From assembly GCF_024362695.1 (NCBI RefSeq), contig NC_065419.1, forward strand, positions 4,216,678 to 4,280,677: a stretch of 64,000 bases of DNA. Reading direction: 5' to 3'. The DNA is from Pectinophora gossypiella (taxonomy: Eukaryota; Arthropoda; Insecta; Lepidoptera; Gelechiidae). The notes beneath the pieces are model-generated. The model was not told the origin of the DNA. It made no database searches and saw only the letters and a program-made list of their open reading frames with translations. Position 1 is the first letter of the stretch. Each line of letters starts with the position of its first letter. Position numbers and translations under genes: made by a program. Positions 39,538 to 49,779 of this stretch are shown piece by piece.

Positions 39538-40516
39538 ATGTTATGTACGTATTATAAAAAAAACATTTCTTTAATAGCATTTATTAAAAATTATACAGTA
39601 CACGAATTTTTAAATGATAAGTTTTAACTTTAATACATACTTCCTCTCTTCCTTTCAACGTTGCTGTGCCCTACAGGGTCCATGTTTTAGTTCCTATGTA
39701 GACGAGATTTTACCGCTCACAGGGTGATTTATTTTTAATTTCATTTAGTTACATAGGTGTAACACCGCATTGTACTACATGGAATGCAATAAATAATTGA
39801 GAATAGAATTGTATTTAATATTATGTCAAATCTTTTATTAATATTACATTCTATACATGCATAATGCGCCTGAAATAAAATCTATTTATAATTTTATTGT
39901 CGTTAACAGCAGTTGCTAGGGGCAATACTACCTTTTCCCTTTCAGACTTCTCGAAGCAAATAATGAATGAAATTAAAAATAAATCAGCCTGTGAGCGGTA
40001 AAATCTCGTTACTCCAGCCACATCTGTGTCCCTCAAGCGTTCATTTCTTACATTGCAGTGGACTCGGCTACTTCTCAAAGACGCCTACAAAACGTTACGC
40101 ACACCTTCACAGCAGCATTTTAACCGTCCAACTTTAGCTTTACGAAAGAAGTTCATAAAGGCTCTTTTGGATAAAGAAATAAGAGAGATACGCCAAACTG
40201 GAATTTTTCAAGTTAAAAATGAATGCCCGTCGCCTTAGACCGGCGGGAAAGGAAAGCACGTATTCGTCGCGGTTCCGTAGCAAAAAAATCTTATTTCATT
40301 CATAAAATGAGTTGCATTGAGGAGTTTTTTACCTTTTCGGTGTGACTGAGCCCGGTAGTTGATCGACGTGAAATGATGTCAAACTTTTTTTTAGTTAACA
40401 CACTGTTTCCACATGAGTGGGCACGTTCCCAAGGGCCCGACCGTGTTTTGTTTGTGACTTGGAAATTGGGTATTTGACTGGGACAAAGAAAAATTATAAA
40501 ATACTAATCTAGAGAT
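39538..40516. other. unassigned stretch
   Basis: Two opposite short frames (39851-40078 minus, 40026-40238 plus) have no recognised domain. The 40026 frame starts SLKRSFLTLQWTRLLLKDAY and could be chance. No repeat family assigned. Confidence 0.3.
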
Positions 40517-41063
40517 TCGAGAAAGAGATCTCTCGTCGGATCCAACTCGGATGGGCAGCGTTCGGGAAGTTGCGGAATATCTTCTCATCCAAAATACCTC
40601 AGTGTCTCAAGACGAAAGTCTTTGACCACTGCGTGTTGCCAGTGATGACCTACGGCAGTGAGACGTGGCCGCTTACTATGGGTCTCGTGAGGAGGCTCGG
40701 TGTCGCTCAGCGGGCAATGGAGAGAGCTATGCTTGGTATTTCCCTGCTTGATCGAATCAGAAATGAGGAGATCCGCAGGAGAACTAAAGTCACCGACATA
40801 GCTCGGAGAATTGCAAAACTGAAGTGGCAGTGGGCAGGACATATGGCGAGGAGAACCGATGGCCGCTGGGGCGGAAGGGTTCTGGAGTGGCGGCCGCGTG
40901 TCGGACGACGCTCAGTGGGTAGGCCCGCTACAAGGTGGACCGACGATCTGGTGAAGGTCGCGGGAAGCCGCTGGATGCGGGCAGCGCAGGACCGATCGTC
41001 GTGGAGATCCTTGGGGGAGGCCTATGCCCAGCAGTGGGCGTCGTACGGCTGATGATGATGAAT
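40517..41063 (+). pseudogene. RTE-a LINE, C-terminal 178 codons plus 3' tail
   Basis: Open from about FEKEISRRIQLGWAAFGKLR (just after an in-frame TAG at 40508-40510) to the stop at 41050-41052. Key blocks: VFDHCVLPVMTYGSETWPLT, AMERAMLGISLLDRIRNEEI, KLKWQWAGHMARRTDGRWGG, RWTDDLVKVAGSRWMRAAQD and EAYAQQWASYG. This is the region after the reverse transcriptase core in lepidopteran RTE-type endonuclease-reverse transcriptases. The endonuclease and YxDD domain are missing (5' truncation). It ends in TGATGATGATGA, a typical RTE simple tail. Uninterrupted frame and match to 4138-4475 suggest a young subfamily. Confidence 0.92.
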
Positions 41064-41583
41064 CTAGAAATAGAAGCCAGCCTATGATGTTCAAAAATCA
41101 ATCTCATTGTACTTTTTGACTTATTTTCGAATTTTAATTACTAATTAAGTAACAATGAGTACGACGTTTGACCGCTTTTATTGATGACGTCACAGTACAG
41201 TATTTCCATACAATCTCCAAAGAAAACTTTCGTTTTGACGTTTCTTAAAAATATCTCATTTGACTAGGTTGTCAACTAGCCTATTGAGATAGTACATACA
41301 AGTGGAGAGATTATTAAGACGTGGTACCTACATTCATGGTCATCTTACAATCTGTACCGTTAAGAACATTATTATCAAATGAAAATTATAGTTTATATGA
41401 CTTAAGTTTTCACTTTTCTGAAAAGTTTGTGAGTGTGATTTTCCCAATAATTGGTTGTGGGCGCACACCAACTCAAATGTATACACATTATTGAGTTAAT
41501 TTAGCAAACGAGCGACATTCCAAGATGCGTTTCTCAGCAATGTAGATGGCGCTGTACAGATTTTCCTGCGTTTAACCTTCTAA
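41064..41583. other. unassigned stretch
   Basis: No coding signal. TGATGACGTCACAGTACAG near 41182-41200 may be part of an old repeat. Confidence 0.35.
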
Positions 41584-41760
41584 CATACATACATACATAC
41601 ATAAACTCACGTCTATTTCCCACCGGGGTAAGCAGAGACTATAGAATTCTATTTGCTTCGATCCTGACACACTTCTCTTGATTCCTCCACATTCATCAAT
41701 CGCTTCACACACGCACGCCGGTTCAGAGTAGATCGTATTAAACCTTTTTAACCTTCTAAC
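41584..41760 (+). repeat. Rpt-1, fullest copy
   Basis: (CATA)n at 41584-41600, then CACGTCTATTTCCCACCGGG, GTAAGCAGAGACTATAGAAT, CGATCCTGACACACTTCTCT, CACATTCATCAATCGCTTCA and CGCCGGTTCAGAGTAGATCG. Confidence 0.8.
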
Positions 41761-42135
41761 TTCATGGATAACAGATATATGCAATATATGCATCCTTATC
41801 TTTGTTTTGGGTATAAATGTTGACCTCTTTTATAATACCCAGATACAATCACATCTTCCACCCATTATTATTCTGATCAAAATAAAGAGAAGCAATACAG
41901 GTAGCAACATAATTCTATACATAATATGATACAAATATCAAGCAACAACTATTTTTATGTCTGCTTCCGTAGTTACATTGTATTTTGGAACAATTATGTA
42001 CCCGAGCAATGAGTAAATAGGTTATTAATTTCATTAAAACTATACAACGCCATCTTTATTGATTTGGTGAACGTAGCCTAGAAAGTAGCTTGGAATGGAG
42101 GTTTGCTAAAGGAGGTTCCTTAAGGCCGTTATATA

Positions 42136-43776
42136 CACTTCTCATCAAAAAAATCGAAACACCTTGCAAGTTTACGTTTTGTCAGGATTATCAGAAAAAT
42201 GTGTACATTTAGGAATAAATGTTAAATGTCGTTTAATAGTGAGTAATATGAGCTTATCAAATCTTAATGTTAATGTTCTAAATTTAAATGAATTTTTCAT
42301 AGGTTTCGTATTTTGTTAAATGAGTCATTTTTATTCCGTATGGAGTATAAAGGAAATGGATAAAACAACACACGTAAATGAAAAAAAAAGCTAAAAAACG
42401 TTTATTTAATAACTTGTATTCCCTCCCCGAGCTCTAATTACTGCTTCCATACGGTTCTTCGTCGATCGGATGAGAGTCACGATCACATGCTGTGGTATAT
42501 TGTCCCATTCCTCTTGGATTGCATCTTGCAGCTGGCTAAGTGTTTCTGGGGCAGGATCTCTTGCTCGAATTCGTCTCTTTAATTCATCCCACAGATGTTC
42601 AATGGGATTCATGTCCGGGCTTCTTGCTGGCCATTCCATAATAGAGATATCGACTTCGTTAAGATAATCTCGTACGACGCCCGCGGTGTGAGCCCTAGCA
42701 TTGTCGTGCATGAATATGAAGCCGTTGCCAATAAAATGTGCATAGGGCATCACATGAGGCTCGAGACACTCTTCGACGTACCGATGACAGTTTAGTGCAG
42801 GCAGACGTGGCCCAGACACGAAAGCAAGCTCTGTCTTACCGTCGGCGCTGATTCCTCCCCAAACCGTCCACGAACCGCCACCATAGCTGACCTTTTCTTC
42901 AATGCAACATTGTGCATAGCGTTCTCCGTCTCTTCTGTAGACCTTGTTCCTTCCGTCGTTACCATACAGCATAATTTTACACTCATCAGAAAAGAGAACT
43001 TTGCTCCACTGTAGGTAGGTATGACCAATTTAGGTGCTCACGTGCAAAGTTAAGGCGCGCTCTTCGATGGTCTGCAGTTAATTTCGGCCCATTTGCTGGC
43101 TTATGCGGTACCAGTCCACGATCCTTCAACCTTCTTCTAATTGTAGAGTCACTTACAGCCACCCTTCGTACAACACGAAGCCGCTGCTGCAGTTGAAAAG
43201 CGTTAAGGCGTCGATTTCTTAAAGAAGTTGTTACAATAAATCGATCATCTCGCTCAGAAGTGACCCGATTCCTGCCAGATCCTGAACGGCGCGTGAACAA
43301 ACCAGTCTCCCGATAACGTTTATAGACTCTATGAACAGATGACAGGCTTAGATGCAGTCTTGCAGCCACAACACGCTGACTAAGGCCAGAATCCAGCAAT
43401 GCCACAACTTGGGCGGCTTCTGTGGGCGAAGTATCCATACGTTTTAGAAAAAAAAACCTTTTTTCAGACGTCCCAAAGTCACAGTATTGAAATAAAAAAC
43501 AAAAAGTTTAAGGATAGGCGCCAATTTTTAGTTTTTAAACGCTAAATGTACTCCAACCCTAAACACACATTTGTCTCAAAACAGTGATTCATTTCGTTTA
43601 TAAGATAAACAAATGAAATTCTAATTTTGAATTTAGAATTTTCGCTTATTACTGTAATGGCCAAACTGCCAGCTATACATTTATGTATTTTTTTTCATCG
43701 TATGAATTCTTTTTTGTGTTAAATTCGGACAGAAACAATGAAAACGGAAGTGTTTCGATTTTTTTGATGAGAAGTG
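42136..43776 (-). mobile_element. Tc1/mariner DNA transposon, structurally complete
   Basis: 1641 bp with perfect 27-bp terminal inverted repeats (42136-42162 and 43750-43776; outermost CACTTCTCATC, then seven A and TCGAAACAC). TA dinucleotides at 42134-42135 and 43777-43778 are the expected target duplication. It contains one minus-strand transposase gene in two frames. Perfect ends indicate recent insertion. The broken transposase means it could only move if supplied in trans. Confidence 0.95.
42406..43438 (-). pseudogene. Tc1-type transposase, one frameshift
   Basis: N-terminal part (43438-42986): ATG then MDTSPTEAAQVVALLDSGLS, helix-turn-helix (RVVAARLHLSLSSVHRVYKR), a GSGRNRV linker, second helix-turn-helix (AFQLQQRLRVVRRVAVSDST) and NFAREHLNW. 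C-terminal part is in the next frame: LQWSKVLFSDECKI (first catalytic Asp, codon 42985-42987), MHDNARAH (second Asp) and NPIEHLWDE (Glu). There are 34 residues between the last two acids, so DD34E. The break is a tandem GTAGGTAG at 43011-43018 (plus strand), a 4-bp duplication. No other break seen. Total about 343 codons, normal for the family. Confidence 0.95.
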
Positions 43777-43778
43777 TA

Positions 43779-44357
43779 TATTATAAAAGTCATTATTTTA
43801 ATCAAAGACTACATAATAAGAATTTTAGGTGTAGTTTTTTGCCTATTGCTTTTACCTTTGCATGTTAATTTTTTTTTTTGGTTTGTTTTTTTCGTGCCCT
43901 CACTGTGCGCGGGAGTTCACTGTAAAGATAGGATACATAAGCCATCTCCGGGCGCATCAGCGTCGTCATCATCATCACATTTCTAGAGCTCAGATTTCTT
44001 ATCAAAGGTCAAAATGTTTTATGAAAAACATTTTATAATAATTAAAAAATAAAAAGAGTTATATAGCTTTAGGTCACGTAGTGTTGTGTCGATTGTTTCG
44101 TCACACATCTACTGTTGCAAAGTGTAATCGTTCGTGTCGATTCAATCGTTTACGCTATGTACAACATTTTACGAAAAAATACAAGTGGCACTAAAATGTT
44201 AAATTGATTTATTTCTTTCAAGGTCTATGGAAATTGTTATTATTTTTCGTACGTGCGTATTAGGTTGGTTATTCAAGTTGTTTGTTTTTAATTTTAACAC
44301 AGGATAGTAAAGTCAGTAATAAATATATAGGCACATACGTACAATAATTCGTTGTAT
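43779..44357. other. unassigned stretch
   Basis: Follows the transposon. Short (CAT)n at 43966-43978. No repeat family or exon recognised. Confidence 0.35.
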
Positions 44358-44367
44358 CATTGCCTTA

Positions 44368-44562
44368 AGTTTCAAATATTTTTCCTCTCAGACAACGCCC
44401 TGAGCTGAGGTTCGCGCCGAACTGAACACCCTCAGGCCTGTTGTCTTAAATGTTGTACCGGATTCTCACCCGAGAGCCTTCAGTGCTCCCCGTTTATCCG
44501 GTCAAATAGTTAATGCCATCTGCGGCAAATCTAAAATATGTCACGTCAAAAAAAGAAAAACA
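44368..44562 (+). mobile_element. retroposon F copy (10)
   Basis: 195 bp from AGTTTCAAATATTTTTCCTC to ATGTCACGTC plus an A-rich tail. CATTGCCTTA flanks it perfectly (44358-44367 and 44563-44572). Confidence 0.92.
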
Positions 44563-44572
44563 CATTGCCTTA

Positions 44573-45206
44573 TGTGAAAACTTCGTAAAGGCATTTTTGA
44601 AAACTCATATTTTTTATGTGATTTTCTTCACCGTAATCTCAATTTCAATTGAATGAATTGAAGATTCAAATGAAAGAAACGTCAAGTCAAGAGCACTCTA
44701 AACCTGCGAGCATGCGTGATAAGAATGGAAGAACCGAAAATTATGTGTCACATCTAGCTCAGCCGCTGGTGGGGATCGGAGAGTTGTCGTTCTATAGGTA
44801 CGTAGTGTTGAAATGAAATGAAATATTATAGTAAATGTCGTCATACATAGTGAAGGAAGTAAATATTATGGTTCAGCACATTCAGTCATATTCTGACATA
44901 CAATAGGTTATTATTATATTATTAACCTAATCTTACTCTAAATTAACTAATTATATTTACATCAAATTTACATAACATTATTAGGGTGCAATAACTCGTT
45001 CAAAGAATAAAAAACCTTCTCTCTTAGCCACAGCTTTAGCTTTATACTATATATAAGGCCCATTGCAGAAAATGCATTGACGGGCTGACAAAATCAGGTG
45101 CATTTGTCAAAAAAAAGTTTCAACTTCACCGCGTATTGATTTCTATAACGATTGTATAACCTAACACCTTTCTAATCACGTAATCTTTGCTAATAACACT
45201 GTAATT
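44573..45206. other. unassigned stretch
   Basis: AT-rich; GGCCCATTGCAGAAAATGCA at 45057-45076 may be repeat-derived. No coding signal. Confidence 0.3.
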
Positions 45207-45270
45207 AAGTTTACGACAGTTTTCATGGAATTGTAGATGTAATCTGACTTATTGTTTTATTGGAAAACTA
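45207..45270 (+). repeat. 64-bp direct repeat, left copy
   Basis: AAGTTTACGACAGTTTTCAT to TTATTGTTTTATTGGAAAA. It is repeated at 45829-45891 on the other side of Rpt-6 with about 8 differences. Confidence 0.85.
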
Positions 45271-45828
45271 GCGACCCCGGCTTCGCTCGGGTGCAATGCT
45301 GAGGAAAAAATGAAATTATTTACGACATCACATTAAAAACCTCAAAATTACTGTTATCATCATCAGCCCATTAACGTCCCCACTGCTGGAGCACGGGCCT
45401 TCCCTATGGATGGATAGGAAGATCGGGCCTTAAACCATCACGCGGGCCCAGTGCGGATTGATGGTTATTAAAGACTGCTAATGCAGCCGTGACCAACGGC
45501 TTAACGTGCCTTTCGAAGCACGGAGGAAATCGAGGTGAAAACTTTTTTTTTGTGGTCACCCATCCTATGACCGGCCTTTGTGAAAGTTGCTTAACTTCAA
45601 CAATCGGAGACCGAGCGCGTTTACCGCTGCGCCACCGAGCTGCTCCAAAATTACAGTATTTCTCCACTATTTAATGGATGTGATTATACATATAAATCTT
45701 CCTCTTGAATCACTCTATCTATTAAAAAAACCGCATCAAAATCCGTTGCGTAGTTTTGTAGATTTAAGCGTACATAGGGATATAGGGACAGAAAAAGCGA
45801 CTTTGTTTTATACTACTCGTATGTAGTG
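45271..45828 (+). repeat. Rpt-6, interrupted by SINE-E
   Basis: Left part GCGACCCCGGCTTCGCTCGG (45271-45290) to CCTCAAAATTAC. Right part from CACTATTTAATGGATG to AAACCGCATCAAAATCCGTT and GGGACAGAAAAAGCGACTTT. I know both word sets from insect dispersed repeats. Without the insert it is about 255 bp. Flanked by 64-bp direct repeats. Confidence 0.7.
45355..45645 (-). mobile_element. SINE-E, tRNA/5S chimeric head
   Basis: Minus strand: A-box-like TGGCGCAGCGGTAAACGCGC (45615-45634), then GAAGTTAAGCAAC (45586-45598) and GGATGGGTGACC (45554-45565). Both of those words are characteristic of 5S rRNA and lie in the correct order. Then GGCACGTTAAGCCGTTGGTC as in SINE-A/B and an RTE-like 3' end (CCAGCAGTGGGGACGTTAAT, GGCTGATGATGATA). 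Target duplication CAAAATTACTGT / CAAAATTACAGT at 45343-45354 and 45646-45657. Confidence 0.85.
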
Positions 45829-45891
45829 AAGTTTACGACAGTTTCCATGGAATTCTACGCGTAATCTGACTTATTGTTTTATTAGAAAATC
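45829..45891 (+). repeat. 64-bp direct repeat, right copy
   Basis: AAGTTTACGACAGTTTCCAT to TTATTGTTTTATTAGAAAA; partner of 45207-45270. Confidence 0.85.
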
Positions 45892-45899
45892 TGGTGTTG

Positions 45900-45985
45900 C
45901 TAAAGGCGAATACGAACATTGCGAAGCATGTCCTCTCGCCTTCGTGCCATGCGTCTCTCGCCTTCGTATTCGAATTATGCGATGC
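45900..45985. repeat. small scrambled direct and inverted repeats
   Basis: CGAATACGAA (45908-45917) is mirrored by TTCGTATTCG. CTCTCGCCTTCGT occurs twice (about 45934 and 45956). GCGAAGCATG and GCGATGCATATG also echo each other. Looks like a local rearrangement rather than a family. Confidence 0.5.
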
Positions 45986-46147
45986 ATATGCAAATTATCT
46001 TCTGTGATCCTCTGTACAAATTGTCCATCATTTTGGAAAGGATATAATTATGAAACTCATTTGCGTTATTTTCACTCTCCGACCTGGTCGAGCAGAAAAG
46101 TGGTAAATATTCATTCGATATTTGTTTATATCTCCCTAGTTATTCCG

Positions 46148-46400
46148 CTTTCATGGGCTTACCTGACTCTCTAGTCTTTTGAAGTAGCGACTGCTTGTCT
46201 AAAATGACCCTAATATAGATTAGGTCATACCTACGAGACCTATTTCTCGGGAATTAAGGACGATATTTTCGTTCACCACAGAACTATTGATGACGTACGA
46301 TAAAAATATTGCATTCGAAAACAAATTCGAAAATAAACGGATTCGATGCTGCGGCCTCACAATGAGAATCTAGCGTTCTTCCAACTGAGCTAAAGCTGTC
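46148..46400 (-). mobile_element. SINE-D relative with different tRNA head
   Basis: Decayed SINE-D body (GAAGTAGCGACTGCTTGTCT, AGGTCATACCTACGAGACC, TATTTCTCGGGAAT) joined to a head that reads on the minus strand GACAGCTTTAGCTCAGTTGG (A box) and GCAGCATCGAATCC (B box). The anticodon arm is not clean, so this is not a functional tRNA. Confidence 0.65.
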
Positions 46401-46499
46401 CGTTTACGCTACTTATTTGAGTTGGGTAAATAATTACAAATTACTTCCTCATCTAGCGCCCTATGTTGGATGTTTTGACAAGAAAAAGTACAGAAATTA

Positions 46500-46760
46500 G
46501 CTCCGTCAATATAACACAAGTTCACGATTATATAATATCCCAATGAGTTAGTCAGAGGTCTATCGTAAGACGATCTAAGTACCGAGCACCCCACACCTCA
46601 CCGAGTTTTCTGTTAGACCGTATCGCTGTCTGATAGGTGGTGAGCCGTATCGCTGTCTACAATGGTCGAGCCAACTGTGTTAGTGAAAATTGCACTTATA
46701 GTAAATGAATAACTCATTGGTGCGCTAGTCCGGTAGCGGGGTTGAACGTCATTGGTCCGT
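46500..46760 (-). mobile_element. SINE-C, full length with small duplication
   Basis: From the reversed tail (CACGATTATATAATATCCCA) through CACACCTCACCGAGTTTTCT to the reversed B box GGTAGCGGGGTTGAACG (46732-46748). CCGTATCGCTGTCT occurs twice (about 46617 and 46642), a duplication of about 25 bp within the copy. Confidence 0.8.
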
Positions 46761-47079
46761 CAATATAGTAAGTTAATTGTAAATTAATGAACCTTGATGA
46801 ACAGAATAAAGTACAGATGTTTTTTCATATAACGCACATAGTTATGAATTATTAAGAAACCTGATGAGTGGGAGACCAAAATGTCTTGAAAGCTGTTAAA
46901 CTGTTTGAGAAGTTGTTTAAATATGAAATAGATTGTAGTACTTCTTAAAGTTTGATGTAGCTGGCAAGTTTTGTAAACAAAACTTCCTAAAAAAATAAAG
47001 AGACAAAAAAAGAGTGGGACAAACGTTGAAACGCCATGATAGAGTGTCTCTATTTAAGTTAGCTTCTGTAATGAAGTAA

Positions 47080-47166
47080 GTGAGCCTCAGCGCTCCACAT
47101 TTGTCCAGCCAAGTGGTTCATGCCATATGTGGCAAATAAACAATAAGCCACGTCATACAAAAAATA
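47080..47166 (+). mobile_element. retroposon F copy (11), 87-bp tip
   Basis: GTGAGCCTCAGCGCTCCACA to CAATAAGCCACGTC and a short A tail. A perfect 11-bp duplication TAATGAAGTAA lies at 47069-47079 and 47167-47177. Confidence 0.93.
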
Positions 47167-47177
47167 TAATGAAGTAA

Positions 47178-47671
47178 AGTCGAACTATCTCCACGTGCAA
47201 AGTTAACTAGAACACAGGCGTTGGTAATTATTTCCGACAAAAACTCGAACTGACTGATTGCTTTCACAAGACGTTACAATGGTGCATGAAATGAGCTTCC
47301 ACCGGCCACTGTGTTACGCATCGGTCGAGTTAAAGCTACCAGCGATTCTCGATTGCTTTTCGAATAAATCTCGAATCTTTAGAATTTGGTTGGTACTATC
47401 AAGCAAAACATCTAGTTCAGTACAATTAGTGATTTTAAATATTGATCTGTCAAAGTGCAAAAGCCAGTGCTGTGACATTCAATAGCATAGTGATGTACTT
47501 ATCAGTCGAGATTCAGCCGATCAACTTTATTATATTTAATAGGAATCGATCGACCTAATATTGACTGATAGATCACTATGCAAATTAACGTCACACCAAC
47601 TAGCTCATGTTCTTTGACAGATCTAATTCTTACCGCGCATTGAGGCTATTGTATTGTATTGTTGAAGGTTA
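47178..47671. other. unassigned stretch
   Basis: A 75-codon plus frame (47258-47485) has no recognised motif. CATAGTGATGTACTTATCAG and GACTGATAGATCACTATG (47486-47580) are loosely inverted. Confidence 0.3.
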
Positions 47672-47830
47672 TTGAAAGAAAGAAAGAAAGAAAAATATTT
47701 ATTCGACATACTTATTGTTTTAACATAATTAACATAAAATAGTACAGTTATGAATGTATGCCGAAACGGTTCCACCTCAGCATAATGCCATAGCCTAGAC
47801 TATGACGCTGGTTTTCAGTTGAAACCGGTA
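47672..47830 (-). mobile_element. LINE 3' end with (CTTT)n tail
   Basis: Plus strand TTGAAAGAAAGAAAGAAAG then AAAAATATTTATTCGACATA: reversed, an AATAAATATT signal followed by CTTT repeats. The same tail sits inside MITE-H at 26739. Coding remnant not identified. Confidence 0.5.
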
Positions 47831-48179
47831 AGGTAATCAGGTAACACGTGAAACAAAAAATGGACGCAAAGTCTAAGAACATTTTTTAATTTTCTAATTA
47901 AGTACAAATTTTAAATGAATGTGCTGAAAAGTAGAAATATATTTTTAATATAAAAAACTAAATAAAATAATAGGTAAGTATTCGTATATGTTTGTATTCT
48001 TATATGACAGTATTTAGTATGTAGTGCAAGATATATAAACAGGTATCTCAGATAAATATTTTATAATAGGTATTACTGTGATTATTATTTTAAATTTACT
48101 TGTTAGATTAATATGTTAAAACACCGCATTGGGATTTGTAAAAGTGTTCTTTTACTTTTTTGTGTTCCTTTTTTTATTG

Positions 48180-48250
48180 TATTGTTGTTGTTGTGCTGTG
48201 TTGTGTTGTGTTGTGTTGTTGTGATATTGTAATGTAATTGTTGTATTGTT
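48180..48250. repeat. TGTTG pentanucleotide microsatellite
   Basis: Imperfect (TGTTG)n with GTTGTTGTTGTG; single-strand guanine-poor, T-rich. Confidence 0.85.
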
Positions 48251-48325
48251 GTTTTAATTGGTTGTTGTTGTATCTTCATTAAAATATAATCTCTAATTGC
48301 GTTGAATAGGTCTTTCTGTTCTCTC

Positions 48326-48495
48326 TCTCTCTCTCTCTCTCTTTATTTAGCTGCGCTCTTGTCAGTGGAGTAATCGCCATTCCTCTCTTCTTCCCGCCAA
48401 ATCCTTCACCTCCTGATACGACTCGACCTGCACCGTTTCTTTTATTTGTTTCATAAATGTTCTCCTAGGTCCACCCCTTCCTCTCTTCCCTTAAA
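48326..48495 (-). pseudogene. LINE-2-like C-terminal scrap after (CT)n
   Basis: (CT)n at 48320-48341, then TTTAGCTGCGCTCTTGTCAG and TGGAGTAATCGCCATTCCTC. GTCCACCCCTTCCTCTCTTC is the reverse of the basic GRGRPR-coding region. Divergent LINE-2 relative. Confidence 0.6.
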
Positions 48496-49011
48496 TTTTT
48501 CCTTATATGATGTTTGTTATAAATGAATCGTGTCGTATCAAATGGCCTTTCTGTTCAATAATACCAAAATTGTACTAGTAAATATTTTAAAACAAATGGT
48601 ACCATTCTTGTCTAATCACAATAACAACAGTAAAATGTGTATCCGTTCCGTATGCAACTTTCAAAACGCCGACAAAATAAAAACGCCTTTTTCTTTTGCT
48701 AACTACACGACCTTACAATTTAGCTTCAACCCAATATTCATTCTATTAATAGCCAAATTCGAGAAGCAGACTTTTTCTACAAAGCAAGTTAGATCAGACA
48801 GTTACAGACAGATAGTGTTGCAAAATAAATAATTTAATCTTTTTACATTTAGGGGCGTACATCTGTTGCGTTCGGATAACACATTTTTCTCGAACACAGT
48901 TAGGTTATTACTATTGATCCATTTAAACAATAAATACTGAATATAAGTGGCGCTCATTATTTCGAAAATCAGTACTAATTATTTTCAACATTGTAAAAGT
49001 AGCACTACAGT
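48496..49011. other. unassigned stretch with a 100-codon frame
   Basis: The plus frame 48530-48832 (MSYQMAFLFNNTKIVLVNIL...) is Asn/Phe/Lys-rich, as expected from AT-rich noncoding DNA, and shows no known domain. Confidence 0.25.
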
Positions 49012-49365
49012 CGACCTCCGTGGTCCAGTGGTTGATCGTTGGGCTCACGATCCGGAGGTCCTGGGTTCGATTACCGGTGGGGACATATTATCACAAAAAA
49101 TAATAATAATAATAAAAAAGTTTATAAATACTTTGTGGTCCCTAGTTTGGTTAGGACATTACAGGCTGATCACCTGATTGTCCGAAAGTAAGATGATCCT
49201 TGCTTTGGAAGGCGCGTTAAGCCGTTGGTCCAGGTTACTACTTGCTGATGTAAGTGAGTAATCGTTACATGAGCTATGTCAGAGGACTTTGGCGGCTCAA
49301 TAGTAACCACCAGGGTTGACGAGGTTGGTACTCCACCTCACAACCCACACGATAGAAGAAGAAGT
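49012..49365 (+). mobile_element. SINE-A with internal (AAT)n expansion
   Basis: Head GACCTCCGTGGTCCAGTGGT, B box GGGTTCGATTACC, tail GACGAGGTTGGTACTCCACC ending CACACGATAGAAGAAGAAG. The ATCACAAAAAT segment is expanded to AAAAAATAATAATAATAATA (49098-49117), replacing the usual ATCACTTTG word. Confidence 0.92.
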
Positions 49366-49593
49366 GACAGACACTTCGTCATCAGATTGGGAGTTTTCGA
49401 TGTCTACTACACAATACACAAAGATCTTAAATGTAATAAGATTTAAATCATACAAAAATAAATAAATTCCATATTATAATTTGTATATTGTATTACGGAA
49501 GGCAAAATCTAAATTATTAAAAAGTCATAATCATCGCCCTTGACCTTGGTCCCTTATGCTTGAAAACTAATACTAAACTGTACTTTACACTTC

Positions 49594-49732
49594 ATCATCA
49601 TCATCATCATCACTAATTTAAGAGCCACGCTCTTGTCGGTGTAACATTCTCCATGATTCTCCATACTTTTTAGAAAAAATAGGGCAGTGGTTTCCCACAT
49701 TATGCCTTCCGCCCCCTTACACATTTTTATCT
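49594..49732 (-). mobile_element. SINE-L with (CAT)n tail
   Basis: CATCATCATCATCATCACTA (49595-49614), TTTAAGAGCCACGCTCTTGT, then AGGGCAGTGGTTTCCCACAT. The CATTCTCCATG word is duplicated (CATTCTCCATGATTCTCCAT). 5' half missing. Confidence 0.78.
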
Positions 49733-49779
49733 ATTTTTTTTATTTTTAATAAGTAACAATAATTGAATAAGTATGTATA

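Noticed and set aside
45550..45600. 5S rRNA gene
   Set aside because: Only two short 5S words are present, inside a SINE with a different 5' and 3' region; a 120-nt 5S gene cannot be aligned.
46330..46400. tRNA gene on the minus strand (good A box, fair B box)
   Set aside because: The anticodon arm does not fold properly and the head is joined to a SINE-D body, so it is SINE-derived.
48530..48832. 100-codon plus frame as a gene
   Set aside because: Composition (Asn, Lys, Phe, Ile) is that of AT-rich noncoding DNA and no domain is visible.
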